Assembly: GCF_003731635.1 (NCBI RefSeq)
Contig: NZ_RCUA01000057.1
Span: 1 to 54,930, forward strand
From: Marisediminitalea oceani
GTDB lineage: Bacteria; Pseudomonadota; Gammaproteobacteria; Enterobacterales; Alteromonadaceae
Direction of reading: 5' to 3'
DNA: 54,930 nucleotides
Part shown: positions 25,361 through 35,542 of the stretch, in pieces
Layout of the letters: every line of letters begins with the position of its first letter
Numbering within the stretch: the first letter of the stretch is position 1
The notes under the pieces: generated by a model
Seen by the model: the letters and a program-made list of their open reading frames with translations, nothing else
Told to the model about the DNA's origin: nothing
Databases searched by the model: none
Position numbers and translations under genes: made by a program

Positions 25361-25386
25361 AGTGGGTAAAAGTGGCAAATAGTGGA
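25361..25386 (+). promoter_or_regulatory. MraZ operator: three direct repeats with exact 10-bp period
   Basis: AGTGGG at 25361, AGTGGC at 25371 and AGTGGA at 25381 repeat every 10 bp immediately after the -10 element. MraZ, the first product of the cluster, is known to bind TGGGN repeats spaced by five bases and repress its own promoter, so this is the autoregulatory site. Confidence 0.85.
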
Positions 25387-25461
25387 TCATATAATCAACG
25401 TTTTGCAGATTAGATCTCATAAAACACGAATAATAAGATCAATACACAAAAGGCTAGGGGA

Positions 25462-25920
25462 ATGTTCCGCGGCGCTAACGCAATCAATCTGGATTCCAAA
25501 GGGAGACTGGCTATACCGACAAAGCATCGGCAGCCCCTTCTGGATGATTGTGCCGGACAACTGATCTGCACCATTGACACACAACAAAGCTGTTTGCTGC
25601 TTTACCCGCTTCCCGAATGGGAAGAAATCGAACTCAAGCTGAGTAAGTTTTCCAGCAACATTGAGCAGGAAAGACGAAAGATTCGTTTATTACTCGGCTA
25701 CGCCATCGACTGCGAAATGGATAAGAGCGGTCGTGTGCTCATTCCTGTACCCCTGCGTAATCATGCCAAATTAGACAAAGAAATTCTGCTTGTTGGCCAA
25801 TTAAATAAATTCGAAATCTGGAATTCAGAAATCTGGGCTAAACGTATCGAAGAAGATATGGAAGTTGAGCGTTCTGGTAACTTTGAGCTCACTGAGCGTT
25901 TACAGGACTTCTCACTATGA
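25462..25920 (+). CDS. mraZ: Transcriptional regulator MraZ
   Basis: A 152-residue protein with two AbrB-like swapped-hairpin domains. It begins [20 protein letters not shown], and the second copy carries [13 protein letters not shown]. MraZ forms a ring and represses the dcw promoter by binding TGGGN repeats; such repeats stand at 25361-25386. The start is fixed by the family-typical MFRG N-terminus although the AGGGG upstream is unusually close (about 1 nt). The stop overlaps the rsmH ATG (ATGA), so the two are translationally coupled. Confidence 0.97.
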   Translation: MFRGANAINLDSKGRLAIPTKHRQPLLDDCAGQLICTIDTQQSCLLLYPLPEWEEIELKLSKFSSNIEQERRKIRLLLGYAIDCEMDKSGRVLIPVPLRNHAKLDKEILLVGQLNKFEIWNSEIWAKRIEEDMEVERSGNFELTERLQDFSL

Positions 25921-26852
25921 CCGCATCGTTTTCGCATACCTCTGTGCTCCTGCAGGAATGCCTGGACGGCCTGGCCATCAAACCAGACGGTATTTATATC
26001 GATGCTACCTTTGGCCGTGGTGGTCATTCAGGTGAGATCCTCAAACAACTGGGCAGCAACGGTCGCTTAATTGCGTTTGATCGCGATCCCCAGGCTATTG
26101 AAGCCGCCGCCCGGTTTGCTGACGACAAGCGATTTGAGATTGTGCATTCGGCGTTTGGCGACATGGCTGAAGTGATTGAGCAAATGGGTCTGACGCAGCA
26201 AATCGATGGCGTATTAATGGATCTGGGGGTGTCTTCACCGCAGTTAGACGACGCCGAGCGTGGTTTTAGCTTCCTGCGCGACGGACCACTGGATATGCGC
26301 ATGGATACGTCACGGGGCCTGAGTGCCGCAGACTGGCTGAACAGTGCTGATGAGCAGGATATTACCCAGGTAATTAAAGAGTTTGGCGAAGAAAAATTCG
26401 GCAAGCGAATCGCTCATGCGATCGTCAATTACCGTCAGCAGCAACCGCTGGCCCGCACCAGTGAGTTAGTGACTATTATCGACCAGGCTATGCCGGTCAA
26501 AGACAAGTTCAAGCACCCGGCTACCCGCACTTTTCAGGGCATTCGAATTTACATCAACGCGGAGCTGGAGCAACTGAGGGTGGGGCTTAAAGCCGCAACC
26601 GGTATTTTACGTCCGGGCGGGCGTATGGCAGTGATTTCTTTCCACTCACTGGAAGACCGCCTGGTAAAACGCTTTATGAAGGAGCAGAGCAAGGGCAAAG
26701 CATTGCCACCGGGGCTACCGGTAACACAGGCAGAAATCGACGCCGACAAAGTGTTAACCCTCATTGGCAAAGCCATTAAGCCTGGCGAGGAAGAACTCAA
26801 ACATAATGTGCGATCCCGCAGCGCGGTACTCAGGGTGGCGGAAAAACGATGA
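25917..26852 (+). CDS. rsmH: 16S rRNA (cytosine1402-N4)-methyltransferase RsmH
   Basis: A 311-residue SAM-dependent methyltransferase (MraW) that modifies N4 of C1402 in the ribosomal P site. Family motifs run in order: [26 protein letters not shown] (SAM loop), [20 protein letters not shown] (20-residue catalytic strand region), and [17 protein letters not shown], with the C-terminal RSRSAVLR. Length is the family norm. It overlaps mraZ upstream and ftsL downstream by ATGA junctions, the tight packing usual in dcw clusters. Confidence 0.98.
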   Translation: MTASFSHTSVLLQECLDGLAIKPDGIYIDATFGRGGHSGEILKQLGSNGRLIAFDRDPQAIEAAARFADDKRFEIVHSAFGDMAEVIEQMGLTQQIDGVLMDLGVSSPQLDDAERGFSFLRDGPLDMRMDTSRGLSAADWLNSADEQDITQVIKEFGEEKFGKRIAHAIVNYRQQQPLARTSELVTIIDQAMPVKDKFKHPATRTFQGIRIYINAELEQLRVGLKAATGILRPGGRMAVISFHSLEDRLVKRFMKEQSKGKALPPGLPVTQAEIDADKVLTLIGKAIKPGEEELKHNVRSRSAVLRVAEKR

Positions 26853-27169
26853 CCGGTTCGACGACCAACTTTAATTTCCTCCTCATCCTGGTTACCGAAT
26901 TGACCCGCCATAAGCTGCGGGTTTTGTTGTTTATAGCGGTTATCGCCAGCGCCCTGGCGGTGATCCTCAGCACGCACCACAATCGCCAGCAAAATATTGC
27001 CCTGGAGGAGCTGATGCGAGAGAAAGATCAGCTTGACGTAGAATGGCGAAACCTGGTGCTGGAACAACGTGCCCTAACCGAGCACAACCGAATCGAAGCC
27101 ATGGTTCAGAAGGAACTCGACATGCATCGTCCTGATGTGGATGACGAGGTTGTGGTGCGGATAAAATGA
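26849..27169 (+). CDS. ftsL: Cell division protein FtsL
   Basis: A 106-residue bitopic membrane protein: a short cytoplasmic N-terminus, one transmembrane helix (about 24-42, [16 protein letters not shown]), and a periplasmic leucine-zipper-like coiled coil (about 50-95). FtsL forms the FtsQLB complex and activates FtsWI. Sequence conservation is low in this family, so the call rests on size, topology and its place between rsmH and ftsI. It overlaps both neighbours by 4 nt. Confidence 0.93.
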   Translation: MTGSTTNFNFLLILVTELTRHKLRVLLFIAVIASALAVILSTHHNRQQNIALEELMREKDQLDVEWRNLVLEQRALTEHNRIEAMVQKELDMHRPDVDDEVVVRIK

Positions 27170-28944
27170 CGGCGATCACATTAAAGAATTCCAAAGCCAG
27201 GGCTGGCGGGGCAAAAATTAATACCCGTCCGGGTCCTATGCAGTGGCGCTTCGTGCTGGTAGTGGGCATTATTGTTCTGGTCTTCCTGATCCTGGCGGTA
27301 CGTACCGCTTTTATTCAGGTTATCGCCCCGGATGCACTGATTGAACAGGGGGACAGTCGCACCCTGCGAACCCGTAATACCCCGACATACCGCGGACTCA
27401 TCACCGATCGTAACGGCGTAGAACTGGCCGTAAGTGTGCCGGTGAGAGCTATCTGGGCCGATCCAAAAATTATTAATGAGCAAAATGGACTCAATCAAAC
27501 CCGCCGCTGGCTGGCGCTGGCCGAAGTGCTGGGGCAGGACGTTGATGAGCTGGTGGGCAAGGTCGGCAACCCGAAACGCCGCTTTGTGTATTTGCAGCGT
27601 CAGGTGTCGCCGGCGATGGCTGATTATGTCGAAAAACTGGAAATCCCGGGCGTTTATTTGCGTAAGGAATCACGCCGTTATTACCCAACCGGCGAAGTCG
27701 CCGCGCAGTTAATCGGTATTACTAACGTGGACGACAAAGGCATCGAAGGGCTCGAGCGGTTATACGACGACTGGCTTACCGGTTCGCCGGGCACCCGAAA
27801 AATTCGCCGCGATGCCAAGGGGCGTCAGGTGGAAGTGTTGGAGAGCAAAGATGGCGAAGCCGCAGGCAATCTGACACTGACTATTGATCAGCGCATTCAG
27901 GCGCTGGCCTATCGTGAAATCAAAGAAGCGATGCTCTATTACCAGGCCAGCTCAGCCTCAGCCATCGTGATTGATGTGCATACCGGTGACATTCTGGCGA
28001 TGGTTAACGCACCATCTTTTAATCCTAATGACCGCAGTGATATCTCGCCGCGGCGGATGCGCAACCGGGTGATCACGGATGCCTTTGAACCCGGTAGTTC
28101 ATTAAAGCCACTGGCGGTACTCAGCGCGCTGGAGTTTGGCGCGGTAAAAGTGGGCGATATCGTGGATACTTCACCAGGCTGGATGCGCCTTGGTGGCAGT
28201 CTGGTAAAGGATTTTCGCAATTACGGCAAACTTAGCCTGGCAGAAATCATTCAGCATTCCAGTAATATGGGTACCTCGAAACTGGCTTTGTCGGTACCCA
28301 AACCATTCCTGCTGGACACTTATTACAACATGGGCCTGATGTCGGACACCGGCATCAATATGCCTGGCGAAAGCAGCGGGATCTTTCACGAACGTAGTCG
28401 TTGGTCTGAGTTTGAATTGGCTACCTTATCTTTTGGCTACGGCATTTCCGTTACTACCGCCCAGTTAGCCAGAATGTACTCAACCATAGCGTCGGGTGGT
28501 ATTAAGCGGCCGCTTAACATTGTTAAGAACACCGATAATCAGGCTTACAAGCCCGGTGCCGAACGGGTGATCAGCGAGCAAAATGCCAAAGCCATTATGG
28601 CCATGATGGAAACTGTTACGCAGGAAGATGGTTCCGGGGTTAAAGCCCGGATCCCGGGTTACCGGGTAGCGGGTAAAACCGGCACCAGCCGCAAAGCTGT
28701 GGCCGGTGGTTACGGTGAAGAGTACGTTAATATCTTTGCCGGTATAGCCCCGCTTAACGACCCGCAACTGGTCACCGTTGTGCTGATCAACGAACCTGGT
28801 GGTGACCTCTATCATGCCGGCGATACCGCTGCGCCGGTGTTCTCTGAAATTATGGGTGGTGCGTTACAGCTGCTGAATATTGCACCGGATGATCGTCAGG
28901 TAAGTGCCACACAAGTGGTAGAGAGGTCGACCAATGGTGGTTAA
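27166..28944 (+). CDS. ftsI: Septal transpeptidase FtsI (PBP3)
   Basis: A 592-residue class B penicillin-binding protein that crosslinks septal peptidoglycan. A transmembrane anchor at about 28-48 is followed by the pedestal domain (RTRNTPTYRGLITDRNG) and the transpeptidase. Catalytic motifs are S311 in SSLK (S311-K314), S365-S366-N367 and K504-T505-G506. It works with FtsW, encoded six genes downstream. The stop lies 11 nt inside murE. All key residues are present and length is typical. Confidence 0.98.
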   Translation: MTAITLKNSKARAGGAKINTRPGPMQWRFVLVVGIIVLVFLILAVRTAFIQVIAPDALIEQGDSRTLRTRNTPTYRGLITDRNGVELAVSVPVRAIWADPKIINEQNGLNQTRRWLALAEVLGQDVDELVGKVGNPKRRFVYLQRQVSPAMADYVEKLEIPGVYLRKESRRYYPTGEVAAQLIGITNVDDKGIEGLERLYDDWLTGSPGTRKIRRDAKGRQVEVLESKDGEAAGNLTLTIDQRIQALAYREIKEAMLYYQASSASAIVIDVHTGDILAMVNAPSFNPNDRSDISPRRMRNRVITDAFEPGSSLKPLAVLSALEFGAVKVGDIVDTSPGWMRLGGSLVKDFRNYGKLSLAEIIQHSSNMGTSKLALSVPKPFLLDTYYNMGLMSDTGINMPGESSGIFHERSRWSEFELATLSFGYGISVTTAQLARMYSTIASGGIKRPLNIVKNTDNQAYKPGAERVISEQNAKAIMAMMETVTQEDGSGVKARIPGYRVAGKTGTSRKAVAGGYGEEYVNIFAGIAPLNDPQLVTVVLINEPGGDLYHAGDTAAPVFSEIMGGALQLLNIAPDDRQVSATQVVERSTNGG

Positions 28945-30463
28945 CGCGTTTATGCAAAGTCTGCATGCACTGTTGATTAAATTTGGTATTAATGCACCGG
29001 ATATCCGTGTTCACGGACTCACGCTGGATAGCCGTGAGGTGACCCCGAAGCTGGCATTTGTTGCAGTTAAAGGGCACAGCCGTGATGGACGTGACTTTAT
29101 TCCACAAGCCATCAGTCTTGGTGCCCGGGCTATTCTCGCTGAAGCAGAAGAAGCCGGTGAACACGGTCAGGTCATGATGCGTGAACATACGGTTATTGTG
29201 AAGGTGTGGGGGCTGGCTGACTTGCTTTCCTCACTGGCAGCCGCTTTTTATGACTATCCGGCTAATAAACTGGCCACCATCGCAGTAACTGGCACCAACG
29301 GCAAAACTTCTGTGGTGCAGCTAATTACCCAGATGAAACATCTGCTGGGTCACCGCGCCGCGTCAATTGGTACGCTGGGCAGTGGTATTTACCGGGACGA
29401 TGCCGACTTTAAGCCACCAGCCAACGGTAATACCACACCTGATGCCATTTCTATGCAGTATTTACTGGCCGAATTTGTGCAGCAGGAAGTCCATCAGGTG
29501 GCTTATGAAGCATCATCTCATGCGCTGGTGCAAAATCGCCTCAAGCAGGTGAAAACCGACATTGCGGTGTTTACCAATCTGACCCGGGATCACCTTGATT
29601 ATCACGGCACCATGGAGGCTTATGCACAGGCAAAGCTAGGCCTGCTGGATTTACCCGGCCTGCATTCGGTGGTGCTTAATTATAATGACGAGGCAAGTCT
29701 TGCCTGGGCGAAGAAGGCCAAAAAGTCGATTCAGAAGGTCTGGACCGCCGTGTTGCCAGAACCTGCCCGGGATATGCCAGAAGGTCGCTATTGTTTTGCC
29801 ACAAATGTGCAATACCATCCCGATGGATGCCAGTTCAGGCTCGCAACATCCTGGGGGACGACCGTGGTACAAACCGATTTACTGGGGCACTTTAATATTG
29901 CCAACCTGATGAGCGCCACTGCAGCTCTGCTTTGTCAGGGCGAGCGTTTTGACAATGTGGTGAAAACCATTGAGCAGGTGCAGGCAGTCGCCGGTCGCCT
30001 GGAAGTATTCGAATTTCCTGACCATGCCAATGTGGTAGTGGATTATGCCCACACTCCGGATGCATTGAGTCAGGCACTTAAAGCCCTGCGCCTGCATACC
30101 AAAGGCAAGCTCTGGTGTGTGTTTGGCTGTGGTGGTGACCGTGATAAAGGCAAACGGCCATTGATGGCGCAAGCCGCAGAACAAGGTGCCGATGCGCTGG
30201 TGATCACCACTGATAACAGTCGCTCAGAATCACCTTCGGCCATTGCTGAGGATATTCGCGCGGGTCTTAATCACCCTGAAAAAGCGCAGGATATTCCCGA
30301 CCGTGAGCAGGCCATTCGTTATTGCCTGGCCAAAGCGGACAGCGATGATCTTATTCTGGCGGCGGGCAAAGGGCACGAGAGTTATCAAATTATTGGCGAA
30401 CAAAAAATAAACTATAACGAACGGGAAGCCATTACCCGTTTGCAGCAGGAGTGCAGCAAATGA
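28934..30463 (+). CDS. murE: UDP-MurNAc-L-Ala-D-Glu:meso-DAP ligase MurE
   Basis: A 509-residue Mur ligase adding the third stem-peptide residue. ATP loop GTNGKTS is at 120-126, the carbamylated lysine is probably K234 in AYAQAKLG, and the C-terminal domain carries DYAHTPDAL. The amino-acid-selecting motif, DNPR in most DAP-adding enzymes, reads DNSR here (427-430): the Arg that contacts DAP is kept but Pro is replaced by Ser. Meso-DAP is still the expected substrate in a gammaproteobacterium. GAGAGG precedes the ATG; the gene overlaps ftsI by 11 nt and murF by 4 nt. Confidence 0.97.
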   Translation: MVVNAFMQSLHALLIKFGINAPDIRVHGLTLDSREVTPKLAFVAVKGHSRDGRDFIPQAISLGARAILAEAEEAGEHGQVMMREHTVIVKVWGLADLLSSLAAAFYDYPANKLATIAVTGTNGKTSVVQLITQMKHLLGHRAASIGTLGSGIYRDDADFKPPANGNTTPDAISMQYLLAEFVQQEVHQVAYEASSHALVQNRLKQVKTDIAVFTNLTRDHLDYHGTMEAYAQAKLGLLDLPGLHSVVLNYNDEASLAWAKKAKKSIQKVWTAVLPEPARDMPEGRYCFATNVQYHPDGCQFRLATSWGTTVVQTDLLGHFNIANLMSATAALLCQGERFDNVVKTIEQVQAVAGRLEVFEFPDHANVVVDYAHTPDALSQALKALRLHTKGKLWCVFGCGGDRDKGKRPLMAQAAEQGADALVITTDNSRSESPSAIAEDIRAGLNHPEKAQDIPDREQAIRYCLAKADSDDLILAAGKGHESYQIIGEQKINYNEREAITRLQQECSK

Positions 30464-31866
30464 TTACCAGGTCTTTGATGTGGATAGCAGAGCAAATAAA
30501 AGGTCGTCTGAGTGGCGAAGACTGCACTGTATCTGCCGTGAGCACTGATACCCGAACCCTCTCGCAGGGGGCCGTATATCTTGCGCTAAAAGGCGAAAAC
30601 TTCGACGGTCACCAATTTGTTGAGGCCGCAGAAAACGCCGGCGCAGTGGCCGTTATTGCCAGTCAGCCGGTGACTACCGAACTGCCGGTGATTTATGTTG
30701 AAGATAGCAAACTGGCACTTGGCCAGCTTGGCGCAGCAGTTAAAGCAGAAGTAAACCCTAAAACCATTGGAATTACCGGCAGCAGTGGCAAAACCACTGT
30801 TAAGGAAATGTGCGCGGCTATCTTATCGCGGCGCGGCAACGTGCTGGCTACCGCTGGTAACTTTAACAACGAAATCGGGGTGCCACTCACCTTACTGCGC
30901 CTGACTCCGGAACATGAGTACGCGGTAGTGGAAATGGGCGCTAACCATCTCGGTGAGATTGCCTATACCACTGATCTGGTAAAACCGGATGTAGCAACCA
31001 TTGTCAATGCAGCCGCAGCCCATCTCGAAGGCTTTGGCAGCTTACTCGGTGTGGCCCGGGCCAAAAGCGAAATCTTTAAGGGGCTGGGCGAAAAAGGCCT
31101 GGCTATTGTTAACCAGGACAGTCAGTTTGCTGAATTCTGGCTGGGTAAACTGAAATATCAGCCTGTGCAAACCTTTTCGCCGGATAATCATAATGCGCAG
31201 GCCGACTTTTACGCTACCGACATCACCATTGATTTAAATGGCTGCGCAGCATTTGAGATGCACTCGGTGCAGGGCAATACTGATATTCGCCTGGCTGTGC
31301 CAGGCATGCACAACGTAGGCAATGCACTGGTTGCTGCGGCACTGACCATGGCCGTTGGGGCTACGCTGGAAGACGTTAAGTATGGCTTGCAGGATATGCA
31401 GGCAGTTGGTGGACGGTTAAAAGTAGTGCCGCTCACTGAGCAGGTACGAATTCTTGACGACACCTATAACGCCAACGTGGGATCTGTTAAAGCGGCTATC
31501 GACACCCTGGCCAGCTTCTCTGGCCGGCGGGTACTGGTCCTGGGTGATATGGCGGAACTGGGCGAAAAGGCCCGTTACTACCATGAACAGGTTGGTGAAT
31601 ATGCCAAAGAGAAATTTATCGACTGTTTATATACCTCCGGGGTGTTGAGTCAGAGTGCCTCAACAGCCTTTGGCGATAATGGCTACCATTTCAGCGAGCA
31701 AAGCGCTCTGATTGAGGCACTGGAACAGGATTTAGGTCATGAGCAAAGAGACTTAACGATTCTGGTGAAGGGCTCGCGCAGCGCGAGGATGGAAAATGTC
31801 ATAGCGGCGTTGGAGAAATCGCCGCTGGGAAAGCTTAGTCGTCGGCGGGAGAAAATAGCATGTTAA
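30460..31866 (+). CDS. murF: UDP-MurNAc-tripeptide:D-Ala-D-Ala ligase MurF
   Basis: A 468-residue Mur ligase joining D-Ala-D-Ala to the tripeptide, the last cytoplasmic step of the stem peptide. ATP loop GSSGKTT lies at 107-113; [13 protein letters not shown] and [17 protein letters not shown] (17 residues) are MurF hallmarks. ATG 30460 is preferred over GTG 30451 because AGGAG lies 8 nt before it and it forms an ATGA overlap with murE. The stop overlaps the mraY start by 7 nt. Confidence 0.97.
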   Translation: MITRSLMWIAEQIKGRLSGEDCTVSAVSTDTRTLSQGAVYLALKGENFDGHQFVEAAENAGAVAVIASQPVTTELPVIYVEDSKLALGQLGAAVKAEVNPKTIGITGSSGKTTVKEMCAAILSRRGNVLATAGNFNNEIGVPLTLLRLTPEHEYAVVEMGANHLGEIAYTTDLVKPDVATIVNAAAAHLEGFGSLLGVARAKSEIFKGLGEKGLAIVNQDSQFAEFWLGKLKYQPVQTFSPDNHNAQADFYATDITIDLNGCAAFEMHSVQGNTDIRLAVPGMHNVGNALVAAALTMAVGATLEDVKYGLQDMQAVGGRLKVVPLTEQVRILDDTYNANVGSVKAAIDTLASFSGRRVLVLGDMAELGEKARYYHEQVGEYAKEKFIDCLYTSGVLSQSASTAFGDNGYHFSEQSALIEALEQDLGHEQRDLTILVKGSRSARMENVIAALEKSPLGKLSRRREKIAC

Positions 31867-32942
31867 TATGGCTCGCCGACTGGCTGACACAATTTGAATC
31901 TGGCTTTAACGTCTTCTCGTACCTCACGCTAAGAGCGATCCTGAGTACGCTGACGGCGCTGTTGATTGCCATTATTATTGGGCCGAAGATGATCCGCTGG
32001 TTACAACGGATGCAGATTGGCCAGACTGTGCGCACCGATGGCCCTGAGTCGCACTTATCCAAATCTGGTACGCCTACCATGGGCGGTTTACTCATTCTGG
32101 CGGCCATTGTCATCAGTGTGCTGCTATGGGCAGATTTAACCAATACCTATGTGTTGGTAACCTTATTCGTGGTGGTTACCTTTGGCATTATCGGGTTTGT
32201 CGATGATTACCGGAAAGTGGTGCGTAAGGACTCAAAAGGCTTGATTGCCCGCTGGAAGTACTTCTGGCAATCGGTAATCGCTCTTTGTGTTGCGTTTTAT
32301 CTTTATTCCTCTGCGCAAACTATGGAAGAAACGGCCTTGCTGGTACCGTTTTTTAAAGAGGTGCTGCCGCAACTGGGCATTTTGTATATAGCCATTGTGT
32401 ACTTTGCACTGGTAGGCACAAGTAACGCGGTTAACCTGACCGACGGGCTAGATGGCCTGGCCATTGTGCCGACAATTCTGGTTGCCGGGGCCTTTGCTAT
32501 TTTTGCTTACGTCACCGGTAACGCCAACTTTTCCGGTTATCTGAATATCCCGCATATTCCGCTCACCAGTGAACTGGTTATTGTGTGTACTGCCATTGTG
32601 GGCGCCGGGCTGGGCTTCTTATGGTTTAACACCTATCCGGCAATGGTCTTTATGGGCGATGTGGGCTCACTGGCACTTGGCGGTACGCTGGGTGTACTGG
32701 CGGTGCTGGTGCGTCAGGAAATCGTGCTGATTATTATGGGCGGAGTGTTCGTAATGGAAACCGTCTCGGTGATTATGCAGGTAGGCTCCTACAAGCTGCG
32801 CGGACAACGCATTTTCCGCATGGCACCTATTCATCATCATTACGAATTAAAAGGCTGGCCGGAACCCCGGGTGATTGTGCGATTCTGGATCATCTCATTG
32901 ATTCTGGTGTTGATTGGTTTGGCAACGTTGAAATTACGCTAG
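31860..32942 (+). CDS. mraY: Phospho-MurNAc-pentapeptide transferase MraY
   Basis: A 360-residue polytopic membrane enzyme (ten predicted helices) that moves phospho-MurNAc-pentapeptide onto undecaprenyl phosphate to make lipid I. Signatures include GTPTMGG in the first cytoplasmic loop, [28 protein letters not shown] and [12 protein letters not shown]. Acidic Mg-binding residues are all present. GGGAG precedes the ATG, and the start overlaps murF, so the pair is coupled. Confidence 0.98.
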   Translation: MLIWLADWLTQFESGFNVFSYLTLRAILSTLTALLIAIIIGPKMIRWLQRMQIGQTVRTDGPESHLSKSGTPTMGGLLILAAIVISVLLWADLTNTYVLVTLFVVVTFGIIGFVDDYRKVVRKDSKGLIARWKYFWQSVIALCVAFYLYSSAQTMEETALLVPFFKEVLPQLGILYIAIVYFALVGTSNAVNLTDGLDGLAIVPTILVAGAFAIFAYVTGNANFSGYLNIPHIPLTSELVIVCTAIVGAGLGFLWFNTYPAMVFMGDVGSLALGGTLGVLAVLVRQEIVLIIMGGVFVMETVSVIMQVGSYKLRGQRIFRMAPIHHHYELKGWPEPRVIVRFWIISLILVLIGLATLKLR

Positions 32943-32945
32943 GTT

Positions 32946-34271
32946 ATGACTGAAACAGCGCGTTTACCACAGTATGTTATCGCCGGTCTGGGACAGACCG
33001 GCCTCTCCTGTGTGCGCCATCTGCAACAACAATCGGTAGCGTTTAAAGTGTGGGACACCCGCGCTGGCTTCAATGTGAGCGAGGAACTCGCTGCACAGGT
33101 AAACGCTGATATCACCTGTGGCGAATTACCGCAAAATTACTGGCAAGGCGTAACCCATCTGGTACTTAGCCCAGGCATCGCCACCGATTTACCGGAAGTT
33201 ACACGAGCCAGACAAGCCGGTGTGAGCGTGATTGGCGATATCGAATTATTTGCCCATGCAGTGAATCAGCCGGTGATCGGAATTACCGGCTCCAACGGCA
33301 AGACCACCGTTACCCTGTTAACCACGCACATTCTTAAAGAACTTGGCTTTAACCCTATTGCTGCTGGCAATGTGGGGTTGCCTGCACTGGACACATTGCA
33401 GCAAAAAGCCGATATCACAGTGCTTGAATTATCCAGTTTCCAGTTGGAAACCACCCGCAGTTTAGCGCTCGCAGCAGGAGTGATACTTAATGTTTCGGCT
33501 GACCATCTCGACCGCCATCATACACTGGCGGCCTACAGTGAAGCGAAGCAACGTATTTTTGACCATTGCCGGGTAGCCGTGGTCAACCGCAATGACAGCA
33601 ATACCATGCCGATGACCACCGTCGAAACCAAAATAGCCACCGGCCTCAACCCGGCCAGCGAAGACTTTGGCTGGGATGCACCCAGGCAAACCATTACTTA
33701 TAACGGCAAGTCCTTACTGGCGCTGGCTGATACCGCGCTGGTAGGTTTGCACAATGCACTTAATATTCAATCGGCACTGGCGCTGGTCAGTGTTTTTACC
33801 GAGGATATGACAGCTGCCGCCGAGGCCGTGAAGTCTTTTAAGAGTGCGCCGCACCGCTGCACTAAAATTGCCGAAGTCGCGGGCGTGAGTTTTATCGACG
33901 ATTCAAAAGCAACCAACATTGGCGCCACCGAAGCCGCCCTGCAAGGGCTGGCCGGCAGCCTAAAAGGTAAATTGATTCTCATTGCCGGCGGCGATGCGAA
34001 AGGCGCAGATTTAAGTGAGCTGGCACCAGTATTTTCAGCTCATGTAGATGTAGTTATTGCCCTTGGCAAAGATGGACAGGTGCTCAGTGATATAGCTTCG
34101 CATGGCTTTTATGTTGAAAGTCTTGAGCAGGCTGTTCAGCAAGCGTTTTCACTGGCGGAGCCAGGCGATACAGTACTATTGTCGCCGGCCTGTGCCAGCC
34201 TGGATATGTTTGATAATTACCAGCACCGGGCTGAGGTCTTCCAGCAAGCGGTAGAGGAGTTATCTGTATGA
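32946..34271 (+). CDS. murD: UDP-MurNAc-L-Ala:D-Glu ligase MurD
   Basis: A 441-residue Mur ligase adding D-glutamate to UDP-MurNAc-L-Ala. The N-terminal Rossmann-like domain starts VIAGLGQTGLSC, the ATP loop GSNGKTT lies at 115-121, and the C-terminal domain has DDSKATN and LIAGGDAKGADL, with SPACASLDMFDNY near the end. It begins 3 nt after mraY and overlaps ftsW by 4 nt. Confidence 0.98.
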   Translation: MTETARLPQYVIAGLGQTGLSCVRHLQQQSVAFKVWDTRAGFNVSEELAAQVNADITCGELPQNYWQGVTHLVLSPGIATDLPEVTRARQAGVSVIGDIELFAHAVNQPVIGITGSNGKTTVTLLTTHILKELGFNPIAAGNVGLPALDTLQQKADITVLELSSFQLETTRSLALAAGVILNVSADHLDRHHTLAAYSEAKQRIFDHCRVAVVNRNDSNTMPMTTVETKIATGLNPASEDFGWDAPRQTITYNGKSLLALADTALVGLHNALNIQSALALVSVFTEDMTAAAEAVKSFKSAPHRCTKIAEVAGVSFIDDSKATNIGATEAALQGLAGSLKGKLILIAGGDAKGADLSELAPVFSAHVDVVIALGKDGQVLSDIASHGFYVESLEQAVQQAFSLAEPGDTVLLSPACASLDMFDNYQHRAEVFQQAVEELSV

Positions 34272-35542
34272 ATGCCGTAACTTCCCAGCTGGCCGGTCTT
34301 TTCGCTGCACGCCACGATAAGCCAAACACCAGTGCTCCGGCGTTTGACGGTGGCATTGTGTTAGTGGCGTTTGCGCTGATGGCGATTGGTCTGATTATCG
34401 TGACTTCCGCTTCCATGCCGGTTGCAGATCGGCTCCATGACAATCCGTTTTATTTCTCAATTCGTCACGGTATCTACCTGATAGGGGCCATCATTGCCGC
34501 GATGGTCACCGTGCAGTTACCCATGCATTTCTGGCGGGTGACCAACCCGTATATGCTGCTGGCGGCGATTGGCCTTCTAATTGCCGTGCTACTGATCGGT
34601 CGAAACGTTAATGGTTCTACCCGCTGGCTGGTTCTCGGGCCCATAACGGTGCAGGCGGCAGAGCCGGCAAAGCTGTTTTTCTTCTGCTACCTGGCGGGCT
34701 ATATGGTCCGGCGTTACGATGAAGTCACCGAGAACCTGAAAGGCTTTATTAAACCGCTGGTCGTGTTCTTTATTCTGGCGTTGTTACTACTGGCGCAGCC
34801 CGATCTGGGTACAGTAGTGGTAATGCTGGCCACCACCATGGGGCTGTTATTTTTAGCCGGTGCCAAGCTGTGGCAGTTTTTTGCTTTGCTGTTTGCCGGG
34901 GTGTTAGCCGTGGTTGCCCTGATTGTTGATTCTGAGTACCGGTTGGCAAGGGTTACCTCGTTCTGGGATCCCTGGGCCGATCCATTCGGCAGCGGTTATC
35001 AGCTGACCCAGTCTTTAATGGCTTACGGTCGGGGGAACTGGTTCGGTCAGGGACTGGGCAATAGTTTACAAAAGCTCGAGTTCCTGCCCGAGGCGCATAC
35101 TGACTTTGTTATGGCCATTCTAGCCGAAGAGCTTGGATTCACCGGGGTGATGGTAGTGCTGTTACTGATGCTGTGGTTGGTTATCCGGGCGCTGCAAATT
35201 GGTAATCAGGCGCTGGCCAGTGAACGGGCATTTGAAGGCTTTCTGGCCTATGCCATTGGCATTTGGTTCAGCTTCCAGACCGCGGTAAACATTGGTGCCA
35301 GTGCCGGCATTTTGCCCACTAAAGGGTTAACGCTGCCACTGGTGAGTTATGGCGGTTCAAGTTTAATTATCATGTCGGTTACCGTGGCTGTGTTGTTACG
35401 GATTGATTTTGAATTACGGGTAGCAGGCGTTCAGGCGCTGGATAAAGGCCGCAAGCGGGAAGGTAAAGCTAAAGTGAAGGCGACTATGAAACCGCTTCAG
35501 GCTAACGACCAGGATTTATCACAGGAGCCGGATGATGAGTAA
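34268..35542 (+). CDS. ftsW: Septal peptidoglycan polymerase FtsW
   Basis: A 424-residue SEDS-family glycosyltransferase with ten transmembrane helices, the partner of FtsI at the septum. Family motifs are VNGSTRWLVLGP, QPDLGTVVV, PEAHTDFVMAILAEELG (the catalytic Asp/Glu region) and SYGGSSLI near the C-terminus. The final 40 residues are basic then acidic and cytoplasmic. GAGGAG lies 9 nt upstream of the ATG. It overlaps murD and murG. Confidence 0.97.
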   Translation: MNAVTSQLAGLFAARHDKPNTSAPAFDGGIVLVAFALMAIGLIIVTSASMPVADRLHDNPFYFSIRHGIYLIGAIIAAMVTVQLPMHFWRVTNPYMLLAAIGLLIAVLLIGRNVNGSTRWLVLGPITVQAAEPAKLFFFCYLAGYMVRRYDEVTENLKGFIKPLVVFFILALLLLAQPDLGTVVVMLATTMGLLFLAGAKLWQFFALLFAGVLAVVALIVDSEYRLARVTSFWDPWADPFGSGYQLTQSLMAYGRGNWFGQGLGNSLQKLEFLPEAHTDFVMAILAEELGFTGVMVVLLLMLWLVIRALQIGNQALASERAFEGFLAYAIGIWFSFQTAVNIGASAGILPTKGLTLPLVSYGGSSLIIMSVTVAVLLRIDFELRVAGVQALDKGRKREGKAKVKATMKPLQANDQDLSQEPDDE

